Shown one piece after another: positions 56,077 through 64,000 of a stretch of 64,000 bases of DNA (positions are counted from its first letter, which is position 1; each line of letters begins with the position of its first letter). The DNA is taken from NCBI RefSeq assembly GCF_900116605.1, contig NZ_FPBC01000001.1, forward strand, positions 434,001-498,000, in the 5' to 3' direction. A model generated the notes under the pieces. The model worked only from the letters and a program-made list of their open reading frames with translations, made no database searches and was not told where the DNA came from. Position numbers and translations under genes: made by a program. Source of the stretch: Pseudomonas marincola. Its GTDB lineage: Bacteria > Pseudomonadota > Gammaproteobacteria > Pseudomonadales > Pseudomonadaceae.

Positions 56077-58111
56077 GGGTTGCCTCCTGCTCAGCCGCTT
56101 CGCAGGCTGCGCAAATCGATTGCTTTTTCAGCATTGTTTGTTTCTGTGCTGCAATTAGTACTTCACCAGGCACATCGGTATCCGCCGGTAAAGCCAGCCC
56201 CGGCAATAGCGGTGCAGCGCCGGAGCCAATACCAGGACTACCGCCGCTGTTGAGATACACATCGGGACTGACCAGCGTGAGGCCGCTGGGGTCTATTTTG
56301 ATGAAGCTGCCGCCCACTTTGAGCGTTAGCTCGCTGCCGGCCTCAAACACTATTTTCTGGCCGCTGGACAAGTGGATCTCTTGGCCGGCATCGACGAACT
56401 GCGAGTTGTCGATTTTTACGTGCTGGTTATTGGCGACAGTCAGGTGGTCATTGGCGCGAACCTCAACCTTGCGGTCCGCATGGGTGGTGCGGTGTTCTTC
56501 GGCTTTGAATGCGCTGTAACTGTTGGCCGTGACGGTGTCGTGGCGCTCGTTGTGCACGGTGATTTTCTGGTCGTGCTCAATCGTTTGATCCCAATTGCGC
56601 TCGGCATGTATGAAAATCTGCTCTTGGCCGGTTTTGTCTTCGATGCGCAACTCGTTAAAGCCAGCGCCACCCGGCGAGCTAAGCGTTTTGAAAGTGCTCA
56701 CGGTTTTGTTGGCGGGCAGCGGATAAGGCACGCTGTTTTCCTTGTGGTACAGGCAACCGCTTATCAGAGGCTGATCCGGATCGCCTTCCAGGAAACTGAC
56801 CAACACCTCCATGCCGATTCGCGGAATGACAATGCCGCCGTATTTAGCCCCCGACCAGCTGGATGAAACACGCAGCCAGCAACTGCTTTTATCAGTAACG
56901 ATGCCGGCGCGATCCCAATGAAAAACCACTTTGACCCGGCCATATTCGTCGCAGTGAATCTCATCCCCTTCGGGGCCGGTAACCACGGCACTTTGGCTGC
57001 CGAGAATGCGCGGCTTTTGATGAATTAGCGGCGGCCGATGAATCACTTCCCACGGCGTCGCAGTGAAGGTATTGCGATAGCCGTGGTCAAAATCATCTGG
57101 GCTATCGTCCGTATCGCTGGTGACCGACTCTTCGAGTACTTGCGGCTGCTTGCCTTCGTGGCGCACCTCATTGATCAGCCACAAATCATTCCATTGTGCG
57201 TTGGGATGATTGCTCAATGTGATGAAATGGCCACTGCGCAAACTCGGCTGATCACTGCGCCCATGAGCTAATGCGTAGTCACTGCGGTGGCGCTCAAGGG
57301 CACGACTGGCCAGCAGGTTGCCGCGCGCCTGCTTAGTAAAGCGACCGGGATAATCGTAATCCTCAAGGTCGGGTAATACTTGGGATTGCGCGGCACCTTC
57401 AAGCGTGAGGCTGGGCTTTTCAAAGTCATAATCGCGGCGGGTTACGCGCGATGAGCGAGTTTCCTGACGCAAGCTGAAACGCTTGATCACCGGGTTGTCT
57501 GCAACCATGCCAGCGTCTTGCTGATAAGCAATGGGCGCTAGCGTTGGGAAACCGACTTGATCGTCGCCAAAGGCCAGAATGTGCCCCTGCGCGCTATGCT
57601 GAAAGTGGTAGTGAATACCCTCCTCTTCACACAAACGCTGGATGAAATGCAGGTCTGTTTCATCGTACTGCACGCAATATTCACGCGGCGGATATGTTCC
57701 ACCAAGCTGAAACTGATAGGCCGTACTCAAGATGCCGTGCGCCTCAAGCACCTGCACGATAATTTGCTCAACCGTTAAGTGTTGGAAAATGCGCTGGTTA
57801 ACACTGTGTTCGAGATAGGCCAGGTGTGGGCGCAGGGTGATTTCATAACGGGTTAACCGTTTACCCGCATCGCCCTGCGCCACACGGTACAACAGGCCGT
57901 GAATACCACTGCCGCCGGGGGACATCTGCAAGAACGCAGGCTTGTGCAGCAGGTTCTCAAGCTCAAGGCTGGGCTGCTCACTGACCAGCTCAACATCGAA
58001 AGAATACGGCTGATTGAGCGCTTCGCGGCCGGTGAACCCCAGCACTTTGAAGTCGTGATCTAGCCCTTCGATGGCCAAGGTGAATGAGGCCTGATTGGCT
58101 GGCGCGAACAT
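56063..58111 (-). CDS. vgrG: Type VI secretion tip protein VgrG
   Basis: This is a 682-residue spike protein. The gp27-like part spans residues 1-370 (FTLAIEGLDHDFKVLGFTGR, EEGIHYHFQHSAQGHILAFG). The gp5-like OB domain has HCDEYGRVKVVFHWDR and SSWSGAKYGGIVIPRIGMEV, followed by FLEGDPDQPLISGCLYH. The C-terminal beta-helix (about 480-640) has repeated hydrophobic strands. A short tail with ICAACEAAEQEATHG may dock the adaptor. ATG at 58111 is preferred to an upstream in-frame start because it begins MFAPANQASFTLAIEG. No evolved toxin domain is fused. It lies 127 nt downstream of hcp. Confidence 0.93.
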   Translation of the reverse strand: MFAPANQASFTLAIEGLDHDFKVLGFTGREALNQPYSFDVELVSEQPSLELENLLHKPAFLQMSPGGSGIHGLLYRVAQGDAGKRLTRYEITLRPHLAYLEHSVNQRIFQHLTVEQIIVQVLEAHGILSTAYQFQLGGTYPPREYCVQYDETDLHFIQRLCEEEGIHYHFQHSAQGHILAFGDDQVGFPTLAPIAYQQDAGMVADNPVIKRFSLRQETRSSRVTRRDYDFEKPSLTLEGAAQSQVLPDLEDYDYPGRFTKQARGNLLASRALERHRSDYALAHGRSDQPSLRSGHFITLSNHPNAQWNDLWLINEVRHEGKQPQVLEESVTSDTDDSPDDFDHGYRNTFTATPWEVIHRPPLIHQKPRILGSQSAVVTGPEGDEIHCDEYGRVKVVFHWDRAGIVTDKSSCWLRVSSSWSGAKYGGIVIPRIGMEVLVSFLEGDPDQPLISGCLYHKENSVPYPLPANKTVSTFKTLSSPGGAGFNELRIEDKTGQEQIFIHAERNWDQTIEHDQKITVHNERHDTVTANSYSAFKAEEHRTTHADRKVEVRANDHLTVANNQHVKIDNSQFVDAGQEIHLSSGQKIVFEAGSELTLKVGGSFIKIDPSGLTLVSPDVYLNSGGSPGIGSGAAPLLPGLALPADTDVPGEVLIAAQKQTMLKKQSICAACEAAEQEATHGAS

Positions 58112-58238
58112 TCCATGTTCCTTATCTGATACGCGGTAATCCACATCGGAAAAGCCCCATCCAGCCTAGTGCGTTCATTGCTGAACGCGGGCCAGATGAG
58201 GCGTAAGACTTTTCCGAAAACGCCTAATTACTTAGCGC

Positions 58239-58757
58239 CTAGGCGGCGACAGGCGTGCGCCAATCGTCCGAGCCCGAAGTGCCAGAGACTTCGTGGGTCC
58301 AGATGATTTTGCGGTAGGTGAAATACACATCTTCAAGGTGGGTGAAATGCGACAGGCCCGGGTCCTGACAATTTGGCATGCGTGACTGGATATCCACCAG
58401 GATGGCGTCTTCCAGTTCAATGGTGAAGTAGTGTTCCTGAGTGCCGGCTGCCGAGGTGCGGTACCACTCAAGGCGGCACTTGTTGAGCTTCTCGCCCGAG
58501 GTGAGTGCACTGAACAGCAACGGTGAAGACTTATCGAACACCTTGGTAATCATCAACGGCTTGTGCACCCGTTGGCCCGTCGGCTGACCGGATTGCGGGT
58601 CACGCGGGATAATCACCTGATGCTCAAAGGCCTCAACCAGAACCTGGTCTTCGTGGCCTTCTTGATAGATATTGCCAACAGAGTCCTGAGTGAAGGTGCC
58701 AGCAGTAATCAAACCTTGCTTGGTGCCTTCGATGGAGAGATACGCGGGAGTAGGCAT
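58239..58757 (-). CDS. hcp: Type VI secretion tube protein Hcp (H2-T6SS type)
   Basis: This is a 172-residue hexameric tube subunit. MPTPAYLSIEGTKQGLITAG and NIYQEGHEDQVLVEAFEHQV then TGQRVHKPLMITKVFDKSSP are diagnostic, and the C-terminal THEVSGTSGSDDWRTPVAA closely resembles Hcp of the P. aeruginosa H2 system (from memory). ATG at 58757 fits the family start. It heads the hcp-vgrG-DUF4123-effector-immunity module. No core T6SS genes (tssB, tssC, clpV, tssM) are in the window, so a core apparatus must be encoded elsewhere. Confidence 0.96.
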   Translation of the reverse strand: MPTPAYLSIEGTKQGLITAGTFTQDSVGNIYQEGHEDQVLVEAFEHQVIIPRDPQSGQPTGQRVHKPLMITKVFDKSSPLLFSALTSGEKLNKCRLEWYRTSAAGTQEHYFTIELEDAILVDIQSRMPNCQDPGLSHFTHLEDVYFTYRKIIWTHEVSGTSGSDDWRTPVAA

Positions 58758-58858
58758 TAGTACATTCCTTGAACTAATTAAAGAGTGAACGTCGCCCGTA
58801 AAATTGGCTGACGTTGCCCACTTCAGTAACAAGAAATATGCCGCTCAATAAAAATATT

Positions 58859-58864
58859 ATTATA
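58859..58864 (-). promoter_or_regulatory. Possible hcp -10 element
   Basis: A perfect TATAAT on the minus strand, about 100 nt upstream of the hcp ATG, in an AT-rich stretch (58840-58900). The -35 is poor (AGTACA at 16 nt). No sigma54 GG-N10-GC box was found. Confidence 0.35.
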
Positions 58865-58899
58865 ATCAACCACTTACGATTGTACTGATAATTTACAGG

Positions 58900-59137
58900 C
58901 AGCTATCACGCCCGAAACCGGTGAAAAGCGCGCAAGTTGTTGCTCAACAGCATACGAAAAATTGCCATAGCAATCCGGCTCAGTCATAGGTGCTTTGGGA
59001 TGTGTATCTCAGATGCAAATGACTGCACGCAGTTAGAAACTTGCACAGTAGTGGAGCTGCGCGATTAGCCGAACCTTGCCACGTCGAGCCCACACTCGAC
59101 ATGCCGATTAACAGCAACAGCTCAGCCTGCAGCAGTC
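58900..59137. other. Intergenic region between hcp promoter and small periplasmic gene
   Basis: No gene, terminator or clear repeat is seen in these roughly 240 bp. It presumably contains upstream regulatory DNA for hcp. Confidence 0.4.
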
Positions 59138-59175
59138 ATCGCCCGGCAGCTTTTGGAGAGACACTGCCGGGCGAT
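59138..59175 (-). terminator. Hairpin downstream of the small periplasmic protein gene
   Basis: Perfect 12-bp arms ATCGCCCGGCAG / CTGCCGGGCGAT with a 14-nt loop, 11 nt after the stop at 59186. It lacks a T-run, so it may be a 3' stabiliser or rho-assisted terminator. Confidence 0.5.
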
Positions 59176-59185
59176 ATGCAGCGGT

Positions 59186-59458
59186 TTAGTTGATGGCTTT
59201 TTTCAGCGCTTTACGGCCCGCGTCGTCTTTGGCGTCGCCGATATTGTCCTTGGCATCATCAACTGCGTCTTTCTTGTCATCCAGACCCATGGAGTCTGCG
59301 GCGGCCTCTTTCGCGTCACAGCGCCCGCCCACTCCAACGGTTGCCTTCATGGCAGCGCTTTTTGCGGCTTTCTCTGCTGTGCAATCCGGGTCAATCACGC
59401 CCGCCTGAGCGCTTAAGCAAACCAGACTCAAACTTGCTAACAGTAATACCTTACGCAT
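59186..59458 (-). CDS. Small exported protein of unknown function
   Basis: This is a 90-residue protein with signal peptide MRKVLLLASLSLVCLSAQA. The mature part has two Cys (DPDCTAEKA and VGGRCDAKE), which could form a disulfide, and an Asp/Lys-rich C-terminal tail with repeats of the type DDAKDNIGDAKDDAG. GGAAG precedes ATG at 59458. It lies between the T6SS module and argG and has its own 3' hairpin. I do not recognise a family with an assigned role. Confidence 0.75.
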   Translation of the reverse strand: MRKVLLLASLSLVCLSAQAGVIDPDCTAEKAAKSAAMKATVGVGGRCDAKEAAADSMGLDDKKDAVDDAKDNIGDAKDDAGRKALKKAIN

Positions 59459-59625
59459 TTTCACTTCCTTTTCTGAGTACATAGAAATACCGGAGCTTTG
59501 GCGCTCGCAGCAAACCTGTCCGAGCTTTGAGTGTGGCTGGCAACCTTTGCCTTGGCCAGTCGAGCCGATTATTGGTGCCAATAAAGGCAATGCATGCAGC
59601 GAAAATAACGGATTGAAGGCAATAA

Positions 59626-59658
59626 AAAACCCCGCACGATCAGAGCCGTGCGGGGCCA
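59626..59658 (-). terminator. Rho-independent terminator of argG
   Basis: On the minus strand CCCCGCACG-GCTCTGAT-CGTGCGGGG is followed by six T, 22 nt after the argG stop. Confidence 0.93.
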
Positions 59659-59679
59659 AAGGGACAAGCGACTAATAAA

Positions 59680-60897
59680 TCAGATCAGCTTGCGGCCCTT
59701 GTTCGCGGCAATGCGCATGCGCAGTGCATTGAGCTTGATGAAACCTGCTGCGTCCTGCTGGTTGTATGCACCGCCATCTTCTTCGAAGGTCGCGATGTTG
59801 GCATCAAACAGCGATTCGTCAGACTTACGGCCAACAATGATCACGTTGCCTTTGTACAGCTTCATGCGGACCACGCCATTAACGTTAGCCTGCGAAGCAT
59901 CAATCATTTGCTGCAGCATGGTGCGCTCTGGGCTCCACCAGAAACCGTTGTAGATCAGGCTGGCGTACTTAGGCATCAACTCGTCTTTGAGGTGAGCGAC
60001 TTCACGGTCCAGGGTGATCGACTCAATGGCGCGGTGGCCCTTGAGCATGATGGTGCCGCCCGGGGTCTCGTAGCAGCCACGCGACTTCATGCCGACGAAA
60101 CGGTTCTCAACGATGTCGAGACGGCCGATACCGTGCTCACCACCAATGCGGTTCAGTTCAGCCAGCACAGTAGCCGGGGTCATTTCTTTACCGTCGATGG
60201 CGACGATATCGCCTTTGCGGTAAGTCAGTTCCAGATACTGCGGGGTGTCAGGCGCGTTCTCCGGGGAGACAGTCCAACGCCACATGTCTTCTTCGTGCTC
60301 GGTCCAGGTGTCTTCCAGCACGCCGCCTTCATAGGAGATGTGCAGCAGGTTGGCATCCATCGAGTACGGGGATTTTTTCTTGCCGTGACGCTCGATTGGG
60401 ATGGCATGCTTTTCAGCGTAATCCATCAGTTTTTCGCGGGACATCAAGTCCCACTCACGCCATGGTGCAATCACTTTAACGCCCGGCTTGAGTGCATAAG
60501 CGCCCAGCTCAAAACGAACCTGATCGTTGCCTTTACCGGTTGCGCCGTGGGAGATCGCATCGGCACCCGTCTCGTTGGCAATTTCGATCAGACGTTTGGC
60601 AATCAGCGGACGCGCGATCGAAGTACCCAGCAGGTATTCGCCTTCGTAAACGGTGTTAGCACGGAACATTGGGAACACGAAATCGCGCACAAATTCTTCG
60701 CGCAGATCGTCGATATAAATCTCTTTGACGCCCATGGCCTGGGCTTTAGCACGGGCAGGCTCGACTTCTTCTCCCTGGCCAAGATCTGCAGTGAAAGTCA
60801 CCACTTCGCAGTTGTACGTATCTTGCAGCCACTTGAGAATTACTGAAGTGTCCAGGCCACCAGAATAAGCCAGAACCACCTTGTTTACATCGGCCAT
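59680..60897 (-). CDS. argG: Argininosuccinate synthase
   Basis: This 405-residue enzyme joins citrulline and aspartate with ATP in arginine synthesis. The P-loop is [40 protein letters not shown] and [17 protein letters not shown] bind citrulline and aspartate, and [17 protein letters not shown] is also conserved. It is a single gene with a terminator at 59626-59658. A TAGAAT-type -10 on the minus strand at 60934-60939 may be its promoter. The length is typical of the short type I ArgG. Confidence 0.98.
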   Translation of the reverse strand: MADVNKVVLAYSGGLDTSVILKWLQDTYNCEVVTFTADLGQGEEVEPARAKAQAMGVKEIYIDDLREEFVRDFVFPMFRANTVYEGEYLLGTSIARPLIAKRLIEIANETGADAISHGATGKGNDQVRFELGAYALKPGVKVIAPWREWDLMSREKLMDYAEKHAIPIERHGKKKSPYSMDANLLHISYEGGVLEDTWTEHEEDMWRWTVSPENAPDTPQYLELTYRKGDIVAIDGKEMTPATVLAELNRIGGEHGIGRLDIVENRFVGMKSRGCYETPGGTIMLKGHRAIESITLDREVAHLKDELMPKYASLIYNGFWWSPERTMLQQMIDASQANVNGVVRMKLYKGNVIIVGRKSDESLFDANIATFEEDGGAYNQQDAAGFIKLNALRMRIAANKGRKLI

Positions 60898-61027
60898 GCC
60901 ATCAACTCCACGGGGTTGTACGGAAAACCGCCTATTCTACTGACCCTTAGCGTGAATTTACAGTGGCGCGACAGCTTCTGATCAACAAGCGACAATACCT
61001 TTCATCGGAGCGACCATCCGTCACAGC

Positions 61028-61948
61028 TCAGGAAGCGGTGGCCAATGCTTTGGTTTCGCTACTTTCAGCAGGTTTATCCGGGGTTTGCGGCAGGCGCTCA
61101 AGCTGGATCGCCACCCGGCGGTTTTTCGCCCGATTGGCATTGTTGGTATTCGGCACCAGCGGATAACGTTCACCGTGAAAGCGCATGGTCAGTTGATCGT
61201 CTGCTACGCCATGCGCCTTGAGATAGTTGACCACCGCCTCTGCGCGGCGTCTTGAGAGATCGCGATTGGTCAGGCGCGAACCACTGTTGTCGGCATGGCC
61301 CTCAATCAGCAGATGATTGATGCTCGGATCGGCCTTGAGGTAGGCCAGCAGTGCATCCAGCCTGGCCTGGCCTGCCGGATCCAGATCCACGCCACCGCCG
61401 GGAAAACCGATGCGGCTCTGCCTGAGCTGATCAAAGTTTTCCGGCAGCAACTTGGCCGCGCAGTCCAAATATTTATCGTAGGCCTGACTGAAACGCACCG
61501 GCAGCAAACGCACTTCAAGCGACTCACCACCGCGCGCGCTGTAGCGCACCAGCGGGCTCCGCCCTTCGAGCAAGCCGGCGAGCAGTCGCCCACTCTGATT
61601 GAACGATGCATTGAATGGCGTAGCCCCGCCGGTCGTACGCACCGCCCCCAGATTGATATCGCCACGACCTGGCTGCCAGGGCGCGGCGGCGGCAATCAGG
61701 GTGGCCGAGCCAGCGCTCAGGCTATTTTGCGCCGAATGCAAGCGAAACACCGCGCGCTCACCCGCCCGGCGCACAAATTCGCCACTGCCAAAACCAGTCA
61801 CCGGCTGGCTCAGGCGACACTCGAACTGATCACCACTAACTGTCCACTCGGCCTTTTCCAGGCGCGTTTGAAAACTCACGCCCCAGGCACTCGCGACGAG
61901 TGGCAGGTTGAGTAATAAACAGCAGAGAGCAAGTCGCGACCGGGGCAC
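61028..61948 (-). CDS. motY: Flagellar stator-associated protein MotY (OmpA domain)
   Basis: This is a protein of about 306 residues with signal peptide (LALCCLLLNLPLVASA) and an N-terminal MotY domain (WGVSFQTRLEKAEWTVSGDQ, FECRLSQPVTGFGSG). The C-terminal OmpA domain has LLIEGHADNSGSRLTNRDLS and NRAKNRRVAIQLERL. MotY forms the T-ring that helps anchor stators to the flagellar motor. No ATG fits; GTG at 61948 (weak GGAA upstream) or GTG at 61960 are the likely starts. It lies between argG and pyrC as in P. aeruginosa (from memory). Confidence 0.85.
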   Translation of the reverse strand: MPRSRLALCCLLLNLPLVASAWGVSFQTRLEKAEWTVSGDQFECRLSQPVTGFGSGEFVRRAGERAVFRLHSAQNSLSAGSATLIAAAAPWQPGRGDINLGAVRTTGGATPFNASFNQSGRLLAGLLEGRSPLVRYSARGGESLEVRLLPVRFSQAYDKYLDCAAKLLPENFDQLRQSRIGFPGGGVDLDPAGQARLDALLAYLKADPSINHLLIEGHADNSGSRLTNRDLSRRRAEAVVNYLKAHGVADDQLTMRFHGERYPLVPNTNNANRAKNRRVAIQLERLPQTPDKPAESSETKALATAS

Positions 61949-62189
61949 GTTAAGTTCCACAATGACAGACAAAGTTGCCTGTACTGTCGGCCCTGCAACG
62001 CAAAACTTTAAACCGCAAACGCTGGTAACTTTGGCCTCGTTAGCCGGTAAAGCCATGAACAAAGACGCTCAGATGGCTCTGAAATGTACTAAATGCTGAT
62101 CCATATCGGCTTTAGTCGCCCGCCCTGCGTGCCCTGCATAGGCTTTTCCGGTAGCATTCGTGCCATGTTATACCCGCCTGGATACCTCC

Positions 62190-63236
62190 ATGACTGACCG
62201 CCTTACTCTGCTGCGTCCTGACGACTGGCATATTCACCTGCGCGATGGCGCTGTGTTGAACCACACGGTGGCTGATGCCGCGCGTACGTTTGCCCGCGCC
62301 ATCATCATGCCAAACCTGGTGCCGCCGGTGCGCAACACCGAGCAAGCCGACGCCTACCGTCAGCGCATTCTGGCTGCACGTCCGGCCGATAGCCGCTTCG
62401 AGCCCCTGATGGTGCTGTACCTCACCGACCTGACCAGCCCTGCCGATGTGCGCGCGGCCAAGGCCAGTGGTTTTATCCATGCGGCCAAGCTGTATCCGGC
62501 TGGTGCCACGACTAACTCGGACTCTGGCGTGACCAGCGTCGACAAGATTTTCCCGACGCTTGAAGCCATGGCCGAGGTTGGCCTGCCGCTTCTGGTTCAC
62601 GGTGAAGTGACGCGTGGTGAGATCGATGTCTTCGACCGCGAAAAAGTCTTTATTGATGAGCACCTGAGCCGCGTTGTCGAGCGCTTCCCGACACTTAAAG
62701 TGGTGTTCGAGCACATCACCACACGCGATGCAGTCGAGTTCGTCAAAGCCGCTCCGGCCAACGTTGGCGCGACCATCACCGCTCACCACCTGCTGTATAA
62801 CCGCAACCACATGCTGGTTGGCGGGATTCGTCCGCACTTCTATTGCCTGCCGATTCTTAAGCGCAACGTACACCAGGAAGCCCTGCTGGACGCGGCCACG
62901 AGCGACAGCACCAAATTCTTCCTCGGCACGGATTCTGCGCCGCACACCCAGCAAGCCAAGGAAACCTCTTGTGGTTGCGCGGGCTGCTACACCGCCTATG
63001 CTGCAATCGAGTTGTATGCCGAGGCATTCGAGCAGCGCAACGCCCTACACAAACTTGAAGCATTCGCCAGCCAGAATGGCCCGGACTTCTACGGTTTACC
63101 GCGTAACACCGACACCATCACCCTGGTTCGCGAGCCTTGGCAAGCCCCTGCCACCTTGCCGCTGGGCGACAACAGCGTAATTCCCCTGCGAGCGGGCGAA
63201 ACCCTTAACTGGCGCCTGCTGGAGGCAACCGAGTGA
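62190..63236 (+). CDS. pyrC: Dihydroorotase
   Basis: This 348-residue zinc amidohydrolase cyclises carbamoyl-aspartate to dihydroorotate in pyrimidine synthesis. Metal ligands are in [15 protein letters not shown] (HxH), [20 protein letters not shown] (carbamylated Lys), VHGEV and [11 protein letters not shown] (His), and [15 protein letters not shown] (catalytic Asp). ATG at 62190 gives the standard [13 protein letters not shown] start. Its stop overlaps the rnt start by 4 nt. This is the short type II enzyme as in E. coli PyrC. Confidence 0.98.
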   Translation: MTDRLTLLRPDDWHIHLRDGAVLNHTVADAARTFARAIIMPNLVPPVRNTEQADAYRQRILAARPADSRFEPLMVLYLTDLTSPADVRAAKASGFIHAAKLYPAGATTNSDSGVTSVDKIFPTLEAMAEVGLPLLVHGEVTRGEIDVFDREKVFIDEHLSRVVERFPTLKVVFEHITTRDAVEFVKAAPANVGATITAHHLLYNRNHMLVGGIRPHFYCLPILKRNVHQEALLDAATSDSTKFFLGTDSAPHTQQAKETSCGCAGCYTAYAAIELYAEAFEQRNALHKLEAFASQNGPDFYGLPRNTDTITLVREPWQAPATLPLGDNSVIPLRAGETLNWRLLEATE

Positions 63237-63907
63237 GTGAAGATCAGTACGACGACGAACAGGAAGACACCGGCCCAAGCGGCCCGCGTCACCCGATGGC
63301 GGCACGCTTTCGTGGTTACCTGCCGGTAGTGGTGGATGTTGAGACCGGTGGCTTCAATAGCGCCACCGACGCCTTGCTGGAGATTGCGGCGACCACCGTT
63401 GCAATGGACGAACAAGGCTTTCTCTATCCGGATCACACCCACTTTTTCCGGATTGAACCGTTCGAAGGCGCCAACATCGAACAGGCGGCGCTGGAGTTCA
63501 CCGGCATCAAGCTTGATCATCCGCTGCGCATGGCCGTGACTGAAGAGCACGCGCTCACCGAGATCTTCCGTGGCCTGCGCAAGTCGCTGAAAGCCAACGG
63601 CTGCAAACGCGCCATTCTGGTGGGACACAACAGCAGCTTCGACTTGGGCTTTCTCAACGCGGCCGTCGCGCGTACCGGTATCAAACGCAACCCGTTCCAT
63701 CCGTTCTCAAGCTTCGACACTGCCACACTGGCCGGTCTGGCGTATGGCCAAACCGTATTGGCCAAAGCTTGTCAGGCAGCAGCAATCGAGTTTGACGGTC
63801 GCGAGGCGCACTCAGCGCGCTACGACACCGAAAAAACTGCCGAGCTGTTTTGCGGCATCGTCAATCGCTGGAAGGAAATGGGCGGTTGGATGGACTTCGA
63901 CGACTAG
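63233..63907 (+). CDS. rnt: Ribonuclease T
   Basis: This is a 224-residue DEDD exoribonuclease that trims tRNA and other stable RNA 3' ends. The exonuclease motifs are [20 protein letters not shown] (Exo I, Asp and Glu), [20 protein letters not shown] (Exo II) and [18 protein letters not shown] (Exo III, His and Asp). Its GTG start overlaps the pyrC stop by 4 nt. A strong terminator follows at 63929. Confidence 0.98.
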   Translation: MSEDQYDDEQEDTGPSGPRHPMAARFRGYLPVVVDVETGGFNSATDALLEIAATTVAMDEQGFLYPDHTHFFRIEPFEGANIEQAALEFTGIKLDHPLRMAVTEEHALTEIFRGLRKSLKANGCKRAILVGHNSSFDLGFLNAAVARTGIKRNPFHPFSSFDTATLAGLAYGQTVLAKACQAAAIEFDGREAHSARYDTEKTAELFCGIVNRWKEMGGWMDFDD

Positions 63908-63928
63908 TCTGAGGCCCTTACGCGTGCA

Positions 63929-63961
63929 TAAAAAAACCGGCTTTGCGCCGGTTTTTTTTAT
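63929..63961 (+). terminator. Rho-independent terminator after rnt
   Basis: AAAAAACCGGC-TTTGC-GCCGGTTTTTTTT; the A-run before the stem means it can also act for the convergent minus-strand gene ending at 63971. Confidence 0.92.
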
Positions 63962-63970
63962 GTCCATACC

Positions 63971-64000
63971 TTAGAACTTCACGCGTAAACCCACCGTGCC
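63971..64000 (-). CDS. C-terminal end of an outer-membrane beta-barrel protein, partial
   Basis: Only nine codons and a stop are visible: GTVGLRVKF. Alternating hydrophobic residues and a terminal Phe are the classic signal of the last strand of porins and TonB-dependent receptors. The shared bidirectional terminator at 63929-63961 supports a real gene end here. The type of protein cannot be told from this piece. Confidence 0.6.
   Translation of the reverse strand, partial: GTVGLRVKF

Noticed and set aside
58900..59000. Sigma54-type promoter upstream of hcp
   Set aside because: A TGGCA-like sequence exists but the GG to GC spacing is not 10 nt.
1..64000. tRNA or rRNA genes, insertion sequences and prophage genes
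   Set aside because: No cloverleaf-like gene, rRNA segment, transposase or phage structural gene was recognised on either strand.

Overview
The window is a chromosomal segment of a Pseudomonas (Gammaproteobacteria) with fairly high GC and dense gene packing. The assignment rests on gene content and order. The left part (about 2.6-29.2 kb) has the order Mrp antiporter, SlyB-like lipoprotein, glycerate kinase, GntP permease, pdxH, OmpA lipoprotein, esterase, dinG, a second OmpA lipoprotein, YchJ, quiP. From memory this resembles the P. aeruginosa PA1032-PA1061 region. The right part (about 35.2-63.9 kb) has dcd, apbC, metG, rsxABCDGE-nth, a PA3496-type small protein, gloA, argG, motY, pyrC and rnt, which resembles P. 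aeruginosa PA3480-PA3528. Neither comparison was computed.

Layout. 1-1965: a DMT exporter followed by a Cds1/cysteine-synthase-like PLP enzyme (cut by the window edge). 2077-2660: a four-copy tandem repeat of about 154 bp. 2672-8394: a six-gene Mrp (Sha/Pha) Na+/H+ antiporter operon with fused A/B subunit. 8931-13294: a SlyB-like lipoprotein, then glycerate kinase, GntP permease and a CdaR-type regulator. 13350-20542: pdxH, an OmpA-like lipoprotein, a serine beta-lactamase-fold esterase, a GH50-like (agarase-type) glycosidase and the helicase DinG. 20696-29241: small envelope proteins, an OmpA lipoprotein, two SEC-C metal-binding proteins and the acyl-homoserine-lactone acylase QuiP. 29750-35024: an AI-2E family permease coupled to a three-part export system (NodT-type outer membrane factor, HlyD-type adaptor, DUF2955 membrane protein) and a K+ channel-like protein. 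35238-48033: dcd, a cold-shock protein, a second repeat array, apbC, metG, the Rsx/Rnf electron-transport operon with nth, and a small acidic protein. 48208-49830: a class V aminotransferase and gloA. 50043-58757: an accessory type VI secretion module (hcp, vgrG, DUF4123 adaptor, VasX/BTH_I2691-like effector, two tandem paralogous membrane proteins that are likely immunity proteins). 59186-64000: a small periplasmic protein, argG, motY, pyrC, rnt and the last codons of an outer-membrane barrel protein.

The most notable part is the T6SS module between gloA and argG. The 51-bp gap between the two putative immunity genes holds an 11-codon, in-frame-deleted remnant of the effector C-terminus. It ends in the same ATGA stop/start overlap seen between the intact effector and its first immunity gene. 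This is direct sequence evidence that an effector-tail plus immunity unit was duplicated. Other points of interest are a 201-bp in-frame tandem repeat in rsxC, two repeat arrays that share a palindromic module, a structured element downstream of the SlyB-like gene, a candidate small RNA with an 18-bp palindrome nearby, and an isolated GH50-like enzyme.
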